A DNA stretch of 64,000 nt from Axinella damicornis (GCA_963931865.1 OZ007511.1:12560081-12624080), one strand, 5' to 3'; positions 51,091 through 63,823 are shown, counted from the first letter of the stretch. The notes: generated by a model from the sequence alone, not told the origin. A program made the numbers and translations.

Positions 51091-53858
51091 ATGGGGAAGT
51101 CGAAGAAGGGACTAGTGAATACTCGCCAAAAAACGAGTTTGCAGCTGGACTACAGCAAGAAATCGGACACGAAGCGTGGTAAGGAGTTGCACGTTCTCTT
51201 GGTCGTACCTATAGCTGTGATAAGCGACCTTTCTTTTCGTTCTCAGGTCAGCCACTCTCTCAAGTTGGTAAGCCTATTAGTGTTATCAGTGTAGCGTTGT
51301 GTGTGTAGGGAATTCTGGATGGTACTCCCCGAACTGACTGAATTCTCATGACCACATTAATTTCCTGTGGGGTGTCTCTCTCTGGCACAGCTGCAACTGT
51401 GGGCCAAAAGTTTTGACCAGTGGTTTGAGCGTTGACCGTGCCGCTGATGTTTTGACTGTTGACTAGCGCATACATGCATGCGTAGCCCCGCCCAGGTTAC
51501 ATTGTTCTGCACTCTGACCTGGCCACTCTGACAGTTGAGAGACTGTTGTTGCACAATTGCTCCGAACTGCTGCATCTTTCCTGTGGCTTGATGTATTATG
51601 CCAGTACAAGTTACTATACGGGCACACTAGTAACTGCAAGGTCTTTCCGTGATGGCTGCTTTTTGTAATTCCAAATAAAGCACACCACTTTTTTCTAAGG
51701 TACTAGTGGCCCAATTTTCAGAGCCCCCCATCCCTGTTAGGTAAGTGTGGCTTTAGAACTCTCCCAGTATGTATATTTAACTGATGTCTGTTCTTGCGTG
51801 TTCTGCAGCCTCCCCGTCGACCCCCCTCTCCAAGCATGCAGAGCAAGCTCTGAGGGTATGCAGCCGTATAATGCTAGGGATTGTGAAAACTCATCTTACT
51901 GTACTGTCGTAGGTCCAGATTGCCTGAATGCTCTCCCCCTTTCTCCTCCTCCACATCTAACACCACACACACACGCACATACACCTCTCCACACACACAC
52001 CTCCACACACACACCTCCACACGCTCCTCTACACACACACTCACCTCCACACACATTTACACATGCATGCACAACGTTCCTTTCCTCCTCCCCTCCTAGC
52101 TGCAAGTATCTACCCTAGCAGATGAGCTCTCCCGGAAGCTCCGCTACCTGCACGTTGGGGTAGAGGGTGGAGTCTCGGACCTGCAAGTGCTCAGTGTACA
52201 GCTGCAGGTGTGTGTGGACTCTCTTGTTTCAGCATTGAGTGGGTATTGACACAACACCCCTGCTTGTACCCAGCCTAACCTGGTATAAATTTCTTTTTCA
52301 TGTATGCCTAAAATCGGATGAATAGGTCGATATGGAGGTGGTTTGTCTGGATACACATGTGCCTACTAGTACGAGCAGAAGTTGAGTACAGTGTACCTTA
52401 AGTTACCTTCTTTCTGCCTGCAACTTGTTCTCCAGACCCGTCTGGCTGACTGGAAGGGTGGCGGTCTTTCGTCTAAGTTCATGTTCTCTCGGCTCAAGCA
52501 GGCCTCCCAGGAACTGCAGCAGTATGAGGAGTCTGCAGCCCCGCCAGGGTGGAAGTGTGCGTGGGATAGGTGAGCCGTGGAAGCTCGTATTTGAACCCCA
52601 AAATGATACCCTCCTCTTCCCCCACTCTAACTTACATGTGCACACCCCTCAAAGCTATGTGACAGTCACACACGTCACCTCCTCCCTCTGTGGGATATGG
52701 TATGTTACCATAGTCACATTGGTCACATGACATCATGTGATCAGTGGGTGTGCATTCTCTGAATATGAGGGGAAGATTCTTTTGTTATGCTCCAAAGGAA
52801 AAGTGGTTACTGTAGCAACTGACTGTCCAATGAAACCCAAGGTCAGTTTTGAAGAGTTTGACGTGTCCCTCCCTTCCAAACCTCCCTCGCTCACACCTCT
52901 CCGTGCTGGACACAAGGGTACTGACCACAAGTCTCCTGTTTGTTGTCTTATGTTCGTACAGATGTCATTCGTGTTTGTTTCTTTACACATTTCTTGTAAA
53001 CTGCAAGGGGGTTAGCGGACTCAGTCCCTTTGCTGAGCCAAGTAAGTTGCTCCCGACGTGAGTCCATTCTTACAGAGCAAACCGAGGCATTGTTGTCTTT
53101 TGCTAATGCACTCTTCTGTATCCCCCCTTCCTCTCTCCCCCGCCCTGTAGCACCAGTTGCCGGTACAAGTTCCACAACCTCTCAACGGGTGAAAATTCGT
53201 GGGACTACCCTCTGCTAAGCCCAGGCATGTGCATGTACATATGTATGTTCTGTGCCATCATGGTGCAGTTTATATGCAAGCCTTCCGTTGATAGATTGTG
53301 TGGGTGCATTTATTCATCTAGGTATGCTACACTTGGATCTGGTCTCGTATGCACGTATTGGTGTACATTCTACATACAGAGTATGCCCTACATTCCTCTT
53401 TCTCTCCTCTCCGTATATGCCCCCCTCCTTTTCCTACACTCACACACACACAGGGTCAGTGGATCCTCCGTCCAGTGAGCTAAGCAGTCAGGAAGGGGAA
53501 GCCATGGACCAGGAGACTGCTGAAGAGCAGGATGGAGAACAGACTAAGCGTGGACCGCAGGAAGATGAACCAGAGCGGCGTCAACAACAGGTGAAAAGAT
53601 GGCACAACCTTCTTCTCCATCCTCCATCTCTGTAGAGGATAGCAGCGATACCTTCATCCATGCAGTGCTACATGTGATCATGATGGGTTCTGTAGTGTTG
53701 TTATTTGTTGTGCCTTGATGGTTTCATTCTAGGAGGGTTCAACTGAGGAGGAGGAGAAGGAAGTGGAGAAAGAGGGAGAGGAGGAGACGACGAAAGAGGG
53801 AGAGGTGAGGTGGGAGGATGGATGGACGGGTAGTAGGGAGGGAGGGCAGGAAGGTAAA

Positions 53859-53891
<33 letters not shown>

Positions 53892-56800
53892 GAGAGAGAA
53901 AGGAGAAGGGGTTTAGTGTAATTGTACTCACTGCTGTGCAATATGTTCCATTTCTGTGCAGGAGGACGGAGGCCGCAAGGAGGAGGAAAGGTAGGTGTGT
54001 GCACCACCGCTGGTGAAAATTGAGAGAGAAGTCTCTCTCTTGTACAGGATTGTTACACATCCACTTGTTGTCCCATTCCCAAGTCACTGGTACCAATCCT
54101 ATTCTGCTTCCAGTTCAGACATGAATGTAGCACCTGACATAATTATGTTGTTATTGTTTTGCTCTGCAGACCATCTGAGGATGTCACTGAGCAGGCCCAG
54201 GTTGCTCAGCAGTCCTCTGGGGTGCAGTATGTATTGGAGCTTTCACAGAGCACGCTTCCCACACCCTCCGCTCATCCCACTACCTCCAAGGTACACTGTC
54301 TATACCCCCCTCCACCAACACACCACACCCCCTTGGATGCTTGATCTAATTAGTGCCCACCATGTCCCTTGTTCCATATTCAATGTACCATACATGTATA
54401 CAGTGTAGTCATCCCTGACACATGCACACATACAATGTACACACACACACATGCACACATACAATGTACACACACACACATGCACGCACACACACTTAGC
54501 CTACTCTCGAAGCTCTGCAGCAGTATCAAGGACCAACTGCGGAGTATCTGTTCTCACAGCAAGGTCCGCCCCCACAGGTGAGTTGACACATTGGGTTTTG
54601 GTGGTCCTAAACTCCCTGCAATGTACAACATGGAAGCTGTGATAAAGCTACCGTACGGTACCTGGACCTCCACTTGTAGTGAATTCGTACCTTTTCATGT
54701 GCCGCCCACCTACGTGTTCTGCTGACAATGATACCCTGCAGATACTTATGCGCACCGAGTGATTTGCGTACCACTCTTTCTACCCATGTAGACATTTTAT
54801 CGTGGTCGGAAGCCGCCCCCTCCCACAACGGTCATCCCTGAGCCCCAGCCGGAGGAGAAAGAACTGACGATCGAGGAGGTGCGAAAGAAACTGCAGCAGA
54901 AAACCAGGAAACCTCTCGTCTCCTACGAGCTTGAAGACGGGAAAGCCGAGCCACAGCCTCCGGATGATGATGGAGACAGCTCTGAAGAGGAACAAGCCAC
55001 TTCGAAGGAAGTGCAGGAAAGCGGATTTGAATTCATATCCGAGTTCCCCCCACCTGAGCCCTCCCCTCCCCCTCCCACACGAGCCAAGAGGTCATTTGAG
55101 GGAGTTGCACGAGACGAGGAGGCTACCACTCCGAAATCAGCTACAACACCCTCCAAGAAGGAAACAGTGCACAAAGTTGAGCAGCTGCTACCAGACGACC
55201 ATGCTCTCAAACAGCCACTTGGAAAAACCGAACAACATCTGTCGGCAAGAGAACAGCTTGCACAACCTCCTGATTCAACCTCACACATTTCACAGCCTGC
55301 TACCAAGGTGACACCCTCTCCAACTGATGAAACACCACGCGCCTCCTTAGGAGAACTGACTTCCCCTCTACCACAGCAGCTGCCCACTGGTGAGATGGTG
55401 TTCAGCCGAGACCCCCGGGTTGCCAAGCGACAGAGACAGCTGTTGGACCAGAGTGTCCAGGTGCATTTTGTGTTTTGTGTACATACATGTACATGTACTT
55501 TTTGTAGTGCACTGCAATATACAGAAGCCTGGGTTTAGCAGAACCGTTTCTAAAATTGTCAGTACCCACAACTGAACATGTACTTAGCATGGGCCACATG
55601 GAACAGGCGAACGCATGATTCAGTTGCAAGCTGTGTGTGTACCTACATGTACATGTAGCATGGGCCGCACTAGAACAGGTGAACACATGAGTACTGATTC
55701 AGGTGCAAGCTGTGTGTAAAGGATTTCTGCTCCTGTTTTTACTACCTCCTCTTGTTGCTGTAGAGTTCTATGGTGGAGCCACAAGTATCCTTGAAGGAGG
55801 CAGAGGACAACGTGGGACAGCCGGACGACCGGGAGGCAAAGGACGACACCGCTGAGAGTGAAGCAAGGATGCGAGAGCGACTCCTCAGAAGAGCAAAGTA
55901 CCGCATCCGGAAGAGATCTTCTCCTACTGAGGCTGAAAAGCGGTCAGACTCCACCTCTCCACTGGAAGCAGCGGGCACTTTGGAAACATGTGAAGAGCCG
56001 ACTGGAGAAGTTGAACCCCCCCAAAAAAGAGTGAAAGTTGAGAAAGTGAGCTTTTCTTTACGTGCCCCGCTACTGAGCCCATCCCTGCAAAGTGACGATG
56101 TCTTCACGGCAAGCGTTGACTCTGAAGCCAAGGTGGAGCCTGAGACCGGGGAGAAAAAGAGTGTGGTGGAGTTGTCTAAGGGCGCTGGTGCAGCAGTAGT
56201 CGGTGGCATTGCACGTGAGGTTGTTGGGGGAGGGGAACCAAAGGCGAAGAAAGAGAGGAGCATCGAGGAGCCTGGAACTCCGGTGCAAGACGAGCGAGCA
56301 GAGCAGGAGGAACGAGAGGTGAGACTGGTACTGATTCTGATGTAGTCCCATTCCTTACCCTTTCAAATGTGTGACAGCTGTTCCCCCCATCAGGAGTGAA
56401 ATATGTGCTGGGTTTTGTGAACATGCAGTACATATAGTGTGTGTCAATCTTTTCTGTTTTCCACATTCTTGAATACATGTAGGTCCAGAATCATGAACAG
56501 CTCATACCGCAAGAAGAGGTGGTGAGACCAGAATCCTCACCTCCGCCCCAGCCACTCGAAGCAATGGTGAAACCAGAATTCTCAACTCCACCCCAGCCAC
56601 TCGAAGCGATGGTGAAACTAGAATCCTCAACTCCGCCCCAACCACTCGAAGCGATGGTGAAACTAGAATCCTCAACTCCGGCCCAGCCACTCGAAGCGAT
56701 GGTTCGACCTTCACCCTCGCCCCAACCACTGGAGCCACCAAAGGAGGAGGGGGAGAAAGAGGGCGAGGAGGAGGGAGAGATCTTGTCCGTCAGTTCCCCT

Positions 56801-59800
56801 TCTCCCGCAGCAAAGCCTGTGGGGAAGTGTTACATGGACTTAGAGGAAGAGGAGGGAAGGGACAAGGGGAAGGAGGGGGGCAGGAAGGAGTCACGCAGGT
56901 CTGACAGGTAGGACAGGTCGTGATTTTTTTCCACCCATACTGGTCTGCTCCGCCCCCTCTCCGCTTTCCTCTCAGTTACTATTTTGTTGTAGCAAGGAGA
57001 CAGAACTTTAGAAGACATTTCCCTCATATCCGCCTGTCACCTACATGTACAAGTGTGTTGTTTGGAGTATACCACAATCTAGCCACCTACACTGTACAAG
57101 CAGTATGGGAATAAGTGTACCCTACGTAGCGGTTGCCACTAGCCTACCAGGAGTGCAGTTGCCAGTAGTATAAAGTTGTGTACCCTAATTTGATTATGTC
57201 ATGTTATGTATTCCATCTCTCAACAGGCACTATGACAGTGACTGGTCTGATTTTTCCGATAGTGGTCGCCGTAAAAGCCGCTCAGACCGATCAAAAAAGC
57301 GCCGCTCCCCACGGTCCCGCAGTAGAGACTCCCACCGACGATCGTCAAGGCAACACCGCGACAACCGTAACTACAGTGATTACTCAGATGAGGACTACCG
57401 GCGGAAGTATTCGGATGACGAGTATAAAAGAAGCAGCAGTCGTAGCCATAGGTCTAAGAAGACCCACAGATACTATGACGACTATTCCGATTATTCTGAT
57501 GATGAGAGTTACCGCACGTCGCGCCGTTCCCAAAGACATCGTGACAATCGCTACAGTGACTACTCAGACGATGACTACTACAGCAGGGATAAATTCTCTA
57601 GAAAATCTCGCAAGGAGTCGGAAAGAGATGAGGGGAGATCTTCAAGGAGGAGTAGAAAGCATCGCTCAAGGTCGCGGTCAAAGGATTCCCGAGAGAAGGA
57701 CAGGGAGAGAGACGGAAGCAAAAAGAGGAAGAAGGACAAGAAGGATAAGAAAAAGAGGCACCACAAAGCGGACAAGAGCCCCTCAAAGGAAGGTTCCGGG
57801 GGTGAGGCTGCCAAAGGTCCACCAAAACAACCTCCAAATGTTTTAGTGGGGAGAGTTGGTAGGTTGGGGTCGGTACGTACTCTGGGTCAGAAGTTGGCAG
57901 AAGAAGCTAAAGCAGCGACTTCTGATGGAGATATCAGCATACCAGCAACGCAGGGACAGAGTCAGTCATCGGAGCAGCAAACAGTAGCAGAACAACAACT
58001 GCAGGCAACTGCTCAGCAGCAGAATGTACCGTTCCAGCAAATGGTACACCCTAGTGCGGCTTTTTACCAGCAACCGAGTACTGGACAGATTCCATACTAC
58101 CCCACCATGTCTGGCGTTCCCACAGATCCGTACCAAACATATGACCCCTCTGCCACTGTGTCCCAGTACCAGGCTAGTGATCAACAGCAAGGGGGTTGGC
58201 AGCAGTGGAGCGGAGAACAGCAGCAACCGCAGCAGCAGCAGCAGTGGAGCGGAGACCAGCAACAACAGCAGCAGTGGGATGGCAATCAGCAGTGGATAGA
58301 GCAACAAGATGGACAGGGAGGAGTTGGTGAAACACAGTCCTCAGAGGGTGCAGGAGGGGATCAAAGTGGTTACACGCACGGTGTGGAACAGACAGAAACG
58401 GAGGGTGGGGCACAAATTGGAGAATCGGAAGCTGCTTCTCAGACCGTAGTGATGGATATCGAAGACGGAGAGCTGATTGCCGAGTGTGAGATGGAAATTG
58501 ATGAAAACTCACCTGATCGTGTGAATGAATCTCAGATTGAGAATGTTGCCACTGAGGTTATTTCAGAGACTGTTGAAGCCACACAAGCTTCTCGGATTGA
58601 GAATGTTGCCACCGAGGTTATTTCAGACACTGTTGAAGCTGCACAACCATCGGCGTCTGGAGGTAGCGTAAACGAACCACCGCCATCACCACCAGTAGCT
58701 GCGCCATCACCACCGGTAGCTGCGCCAGCACCACCTGTAGCTGCGCCATCACCACCTGTAGCTGCAGAAATAGAGCGAGTACCGATAGAATCGAAGCCTG
58801 TTGCTCCTCCCAGGACGGGAATAGAAGGAGAAAAGCCACCGATGCCCATCCCTGAAGGTGATACACTTCATCAGGAGGCATCGGCAGTGGGAAAAGGTGG
58901 AAATGGGACTCTATTACCCCCTGGGACAGAACCAGAGGTGCCCCCTCCCCCCGGTGAGGGCGAATACCAATCCGATATCTCTGGGGGTACAACTGCATAT
59001 CAAGTGCCTTCAGGTGACACAACCAAGGGTATAGAGGAAACGGCAAACATAGCTGAAACAACTCAAGTATTGGGAGTCCAGGCCTCCATTCAGGAAGCTC
59101 AAATTCTTCCCACCTCTCAGGAAACCGCTAGTTCAGCGTATACACAGGCCGCAACAGATTACTACCAAACCTCTGCCGTGGCTACCCCTCAAGATCAAGG
59201 GACTTACAACTATGGTGCTTATACCCAGATGGCAGCTGATGGTACTCAACAGCCGTACGACTATTCTGCGTATGCCCAAGCTGGGTATGACTACACTCAA
59301 GCCTACAATGCGTATCTTCAGCAAACTGCTGCAGCTGCCTCCTACGGTGGGTATTCTATCACCCCACCTGGACAGTACTATCCGGCTTCCTATCCAGCCT
59401 ACGCCTCCTATGGTAGTCCCTATGGCTACTACGCCACTAGTGGAACTGCGGCGTACAGTACTTCGGCTCCTGCCACGGGTTACCATCAACAGCAGGTGAG
59501 TTTGTGTGGAGTTCAAAGTACTTAGTGTCCCACTGTTATGGTCAGTTCCCTTCATATAGGTGGCTGCTCCCATCCCAACAGCACCCACTATACAACCTCC
59601 CACTACTGTAGCAGTTGAAGCAAGCAAGAAGGCAAGTTGAAAATCTGTTGTGGGCTTCGTATGTGTGTACGTTCCTCGTTAATCTTCAAACACAACACAC
59701 ACTCACAAACACTTGTCTTGCTGAAATGGACTGTATGCTTACACAAGCAAACATGCATACATGTATACACTCCCCCCCCCCCCCCCCCCCCCCCCCTCCC

Positions 59801-59911
59801 ACACACACACACACACAGGGCAAGAAGAGTGAGTTTGCACTGCCGGGAAGCAAAGAGAAGCAGGTGAAATCCATGATGGAGAAGTGGAACACTTATCAGA
59901 ACACATCCTGA
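51091..59911 (+). CDS. FNBP4: FNBP4, formin-binding protein 4 homologue (WW domain)
   Basis: Seventeen exons: 51091-51178, 51247-51267, 51809-51855, 52100-52207, 52436-52569, 53151-53224, 53454-53590, 53733-53804, 53962-53990, 54170-54290, 54500-54577, 54792-55460, 55764-56318, 56483-56907, 57227-59495, 59560-59631 and 59819-59911. The frame closes at 1,663 residues. Identification rests on the helical block LADWKGG...RLKQASQELQQYE leading into the WW domain PPGWKCAWDR...CRYKFHNLSTGENSWDYP, matching the second WW region of FNBP4, and on a lysine-rich end MMEKWNTYQNTS. Between them are acidic, Pro-rich, RS-rich (57230-57780) and Q/Y-rich parts, which suggests nuclear RNA-processing contacts. 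A 45-bp coding repeat (PQPLEAMVKLESSTP) lies at 56530-56710. Two introns use GC donors. Exon 2 is only 21 bases. Confidence 0.85.
53225..53453 (+). other. GC-AG intron of FNBP4 (WW-domain exon)
   Basis: The donor is CCAG|GCATGT and the acceptor is a (CA)n run ending CACACAG. Using it keeps phase 1 and completes the second WW tryptophan (GENSWDYP). A GT donor at 53189 has the same phase but would delete that Trp, so alternative splicing could switch the WW domain. Confidence 0.65.
59632..59818 (+). other. GC-AG intron of FNBP4 (last intron)
   Basis: The donor AAG|GCAAGT is a perfect GC-class donor. The acceptor is (CA)nCAG preceded by a C homopolymer. No GT donor nearby keeps the frame into the last exon. 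Confidence 0.7.
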
Positions 59912-60016
59912 CGCATAACACGTATTTTACAATTGTCATGACTTTTTGCTGTTGCTTTTGTACTTGCTCTATGCTTGTTGTATCTTGATGCATGTCATTG
60001 ATGGCATACTTTTATC

Positions 60017-60022
60017 ATTAAA
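60017..60022 (+). terminator. Poly(A) signal ATTAAA of FNBP4
   Basis: ATTAAA about 105 bp after the stop codon, followed by a GT/T-containing stretch. Position and sequence fit a 3' end signal. Confidence 0.5.
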
Positions 60023-60193
60023 GTATTCAGCAGTTCTGGTGCAACCACCCCATGGGCAGGCTCATGCTGTAGCTGTTTGGGAGCCCGGGAATGAGACTTG
60101 GTAGTACTTCTATACTATAATATTATAGCAAATTACAAAACAATTGCACAATTTATAGTTTGCTACACAATAGTACACATGCACATGGAAGAA

Positions 60194-60287
60194 ATTACAA
60201 TCATTACTCTTTATTGAGGGGCAACCACACTCCTTACAGTCATTACTCTTTATTGAGGGGCAACCACACTCCTTACAGTCATTACTC
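60194..60287 (-). terminator. Duplicated poly(A) region of the sulfatase gene
   Basis: A 40-bp direct repeat (TCATTACTCTTTATTGAGGG + GCAACCACACTCCTTACAG) occurs about 2.3 times. On the - strand each full unit carries AATAAA (60210-60215 and 60249-60254), so the gene has two tandem poly(A) signals within 80 bp of its stop. Confidence 0.55.
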
Positions 60288-61865
60288 TTAATTATTGAAG
60301 AATTCTTTCAGTTGCTGTTGCATTGTTTCTACAAGATCCTCATGTTGGTTGGCAACATTCACTATTTCACACTCATTGAAGTCATTTGCAGCATCAGGGT
60401 TTCCGCTGTGATCGTACAACTCGACAGCGTAGGGTTTCTCGTCCCAGTGAGCCTTCCTCCCAGCCACATCCCACTGCATCCAGGCGGTGTAACGCCACTC
60501 AGGAGTACGCATGGAATAGCCCATGAACGCTGGGACTTTGGGATCAGAGGAGCAGCCATTGTCATCCCACTGTGCCGTCATATTGTTCAGACATCTTGTA
60601 TACTGGCTGAAGGCAGCAGCACTCTTATTCATCATTTTGGCTGCATCGTAGACATCCAGTTCCGGATTATCAAAGAGAGCTGCAAAGCTGGTACCTTCAA
60701 TGTCCTTCCCGGGTTCTGGAGCTCCAACTAGTTCAGCAATAGTCCGATACAAATCGACCAGTTCTACCAAAGCATAAGTACGCTTCCCCGTGCTTGCTGG
60801 TTTCCACGGTGCTCTGATGATCAGAGGTGTACGAACAGCCAGCTCCCAGTTGGTCATCTTGTGCCAAGAATCATGCTCACCCAGTTGGTACCCATGGTCA
60901 CCAAACAGCACAACGAGCGTGCTGTTTGCCACACCCAACTCATCAAGGGCATTTAAAACACGTCCGATCTGTGAGTCCACCCACGACACTGAAGCCATGT
61001 ATCCATGTCTGACATTTTGTTGAATGTCAACTGGAATGGGGTTGGGCATTGGCAGATATTCAGTTCCATTCGAGTTCACTAATATTCCCTGATTGTGGTA
61101 GGCAATATCGGGGCTACCAGTGGGTCTGTAGCGATACTTGACAGTTGGAATATCCGAGGATCCGTACATGTCCCAGAAACGTTGAGGCATCATCCATGGG
61201 TCATGTGGTCGTCGAAAGCCTGCTGCCACAAACCATGGACCTCCTTTCTTGATGACATAGTTTAATGTTTCTAAAGTATGGTTTGCTAGTTTCCAGTCAT
61301 AGTGCCAGCTGTCAGGGTATTGCTTCTCGTCAAGCGGGCACCAAGTGTCGATAGCAGCTACTGACCCTTGAAGGTTCTGAGTGTTATTTGGGCATTTCAC
61401 CAATTCAAAGGGGAAATATGGCTGGTCCTGTGACCATGATTTCGGTTCATCCCATTTTGGAGGATGGTTGGGATGGTAGGTTTTGCCACCACCAAGAGTT
61501 GTGAAGCCGCTCACTTTAAAGTGCTCAGGCAAAGAGATCCAATCAGGTCCAGTCACTCGAAAATCGTGATTGCCAAGTCCTGCCCAGACTTTTGTGGTGT
61601 CCGGTCTCCTACCTGTCATGAAGCTGTTTCTTGATGGTATGCAGAGAGCATGCTGGCAGTAGGCCCGTTGGAAAACAAGACTCTGCTTCGCCAGCTTGTC
61701 AAGGTTGGGGGTTTTCATGTACCTCTGGTTGTAAGCTTCAAAGAGCTCGGGACGGAGATCATCCACCGGCACAAAGAGAACATTCTTTGGCTGGGTTTCA
61801 GTTTGTGTTGACAATTCCAGTAGCAGCAAGATCACAAATAAAATCAGAAAATTGTCCATCTTCAC
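60288..61865 (-). CDS. Iduronate-2-sulfatase-like sulfatase, intact copy, intronless
   Basis: A single frame of 525 residues with a signal peptide (LILFVILLLLELSTQTET). It then reads NVLFVPVDDLRPELFEAYN (metal-binding Asp pair, 35-36), the sulfatase signature CIPSRNSFMTGRRPDTT with the Cys (75) that becomes formylglycine, GFRRPHDPWMMP, FGDHGYQLGEHDSWHK and MGYSMRTPEWRYTAW. The order and the last motif match IDS, a lysosomal enzyme that removes 2-O-sulfate from heparan and dermatan sulfate. Exact substrate cannot be fixed from sequence. It converges with FNBP4 (376 bp between stops). A near-identical neighbour follows at 62037. Confidence 0.85.
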   Translation of the reverse strand: MKMDNFLILFVILLLLELSTQTETQPKNVLFVPVDDLRPELFEAYNQRYMKTPNLDKLAKQSLVFQRAYCQHALCIPSRNSFMTGRRPDTTKVWAGLGNHDFRVTGPDWISLPEHFKVSGFTTLGGGKTYHPNHPPKWDEPKSWSQDQPYFPFELVKCPNNTQNLQGSVAAIDTWCPLDEKQYPDSWHYDWKLANHTLETLNYVIKKGGPWFVAAGFRRPHDPWMMPQRFWDMYGSSDIPTVKYRYRPTGSPDIAYHNQGILVNSNGTEYLPMPNPIPVDIQQNVRHGYMASVSWVDSQIGRVLNALDELGVANSTLVVLFGDHGYQLGEHDSWHKMTNWELAVRTPLIIRAPWKPASTGKRTYALVELVDLYRTIAELVGAPEPGKDIEGTSFAALFDNPELDVYDAAKMMNKSAAAFSQYTRCLNNMTAQWDDNGCSSDPKVPAFMGYSMRTPEWRYTAWMQWDVAGRKAHWDEKPYAVELYDHSGNPDAANDFNECEIVNVANQHEDLVETMQQQLKEFFNN

Positions 61866-61960
61866 TAGGCAAAGCTAGCTTACATCTAAGGTCTTCATAA
61901 TTCATAACCTGTCATGTGAGGTCTATTAATCATAATGGACGCAATTCACAGATGTGAATA
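61866..61960 (-). promoter_or_regulatory. Upstream region of the intact sulfatase gene with an M-box-like site
   Basis: Conserved with 63606-63715 (GCAAAGCTAGCTTA, CCTGTCATGTGAGGTCTATT, TTCACAGATGTGAATAAT). GTCATGTGA at 61911-61919 matches the M-box/CLEAR-type element bound by MITF/TFE factors on lysosomal genes; regulation is inferred. Confidence 0.4.
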
Positions 61961-62036
61961 ATTATAAATGTAGCTAGGCTATGCACATTATATTACACTA
62001 GTAACTTCACAACTGAGTAGCTTAGATCAAATGATA

Positions 62037-63605
62037 TTAACCAAAGAATTCTTTCAGCTGCTGTTGCATTGTTTCTACAAGATCCTCATGTTGGTTGGCA
62101 ACATTCACTATTTCACACTCATTGAAGTCATTTGCAGCATCAGGGTTTCCGCTGTGATCATACAACTCGACAGCGTAGGGTTTCTCGTCCCAGTGAGCCT
62201 TCCTCCCAGCCACATCCCACTGCATCCAGGCTGTGTAACGCCACTCAGGAGTACGCATGGAATAGCCCATGAACGCTGGGACTTTGGGATCAGAGGAGCA
62301 GCCATTGTCATCCCACTGTGCCGTCATATTGTTCAGACATCTTGTATACTGGCTGAAGGCAGCAGCACTCTTATTCATCATTTTGGCTGCTTCGTAGACA
62401 TCCAGTTCTGGATTATCAAAGAGAGCTGCAAAACTGGTACCTTCAATGTCCTTCCCGGGTTCTGGAGCTCCAACTAATTCAGCAATAGTCCGATACAAAT
62501 CAACCAGTTCTACCAAAGCGTAGGTACTCTTCCCCGTGCTTGCTGGTTTCCACGGTGCTCTGATGATCAGTGGTGTACGAACAGCCAGCTCCCAGTTGGT
62601 CATCTTGTGCCAGGAATCATGCTCACCCAGTTGGTACCCATGATCACCAAACAGCACTACGAGCGTGCTGTTTGCCACACCCAACTCATCAAGGGCATTT
62701 AGAACACGTCTGATCTGTGAGTCCACCCACGACACTGAAGCCATGTAGCCATGTCTGACATCTTGCTGAATGTCAACTGGAATGGGGTTGGGCATTGGCA
62801 GATATTCAGTTCCATTCGAGTTCACAAATATCCCCTGATTGTGATAGGCAATATCGGGGCTACCAGTGGGTCTGTAGTGATACTTGACAGTTGGAATATC
62901 CGAGGATCCGTACATGTCCCAGAAATGCTGAGGCATCATCCAAGGAACATGTGGTCGTCGAAAGCCTGCTGCCACAAACCATGGACCTCCTTTCTTGATG
63001 ACATAGTTTAATGTTTCTAAAGTATGGTTTGCTAGTTTCCAGTCATAGTGCCAGCTGTCAGGGTATTGCTTCTCGTCAAGTGGGCACCAAGTGTCACTAG
63101 CAGTTACTGACCCTTGAAAGCTCTTAGTATTATTCGGGCATTTCACAGATTCAAAGGGAAAGTATGGCTGGTCTTGTGACCACGATTTTGGTTCATCCCA
63201 TTTTGGAGGATGGTTGGGATGGTAGGTTTTGCCACCACCAAGAGTTGTGAAGCCGTTCACTTAAAAGTGCTCAGGCAAAGAGATCCAATCAGGTCCAGTC
63301 ACTCGAAAATCATGATTGCCAAGTCCTGCCCAGACTTTTGTTGTGTCCGGTCTCCTACCGGTCATGAAGCTGTTTCTTGATGGTATGCAGAGAGCATGCT
63401 GGCAGTAGGCCCGTTGGAAAACAAGACTCTGCTTCGCCAGCTTGTCAAGGTTGGGGGTTTTCATGTACCTCTGGTTGTAAGCTTCAAAGAGCTCGGGACG
63501 GAGATCATCCACCGGCACAAAGAGAACATTCTTTGGCTGGGTTTCAGTTTGTGTTGACAGTTCCAGTAGCAGCAAGATCACAAATAAAATCAGAAACTTG
63601 TCCAT
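62037..63605 (-). pseudogene. Second iduronate-2-sulfatase-like copy with one in-frame nonsense codon
   Basis: It aligns end to end with the intact copy without frameshifts (523 codons). One codon, TAA at 63261-63263, stands where the intact copy has AAA (Lys in EHFKVSGF). The formylglycine motif CIPSR, metal residues and FGDHG are all kept. Everything else looks under constraint, so this is a very young pseudogene, a null allele, a sequencing error or a readthrough gene. The copies differ by a few residues, for example HDPWMMPQRF against HVPWMMPQHF, and by their last residues. Confidence 0.8.
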
Positions 63606-63715
63606 CTTCGATCATTGAGCAAAGCTAGCTTAGAGCTTAGGTCTACATAATTCACAACCTGTCATGTGAGGTCTATTAATCAAAATGCATGGATGCTATT
63701 CACAGATGTGAATAA
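63606..63715 (-). promoter_or_regulatory. Upstream region of the second sulfatase copy
   Basis: Duplicate of 61866-61960, including GTCATGTGA at 63661-63669. It shows that the duplication included the promoter. Confidence 0.4.
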
Positions 63716-63823
63716 TATTATTTTGACATTATAACTACGGAACCAGCTGTGCATAATATAGGTTGAGTACAGCACTGGTCGTAATAATCATGCCAGTAGC
63801 GATCACGTCTCCATCCCCTTTAT

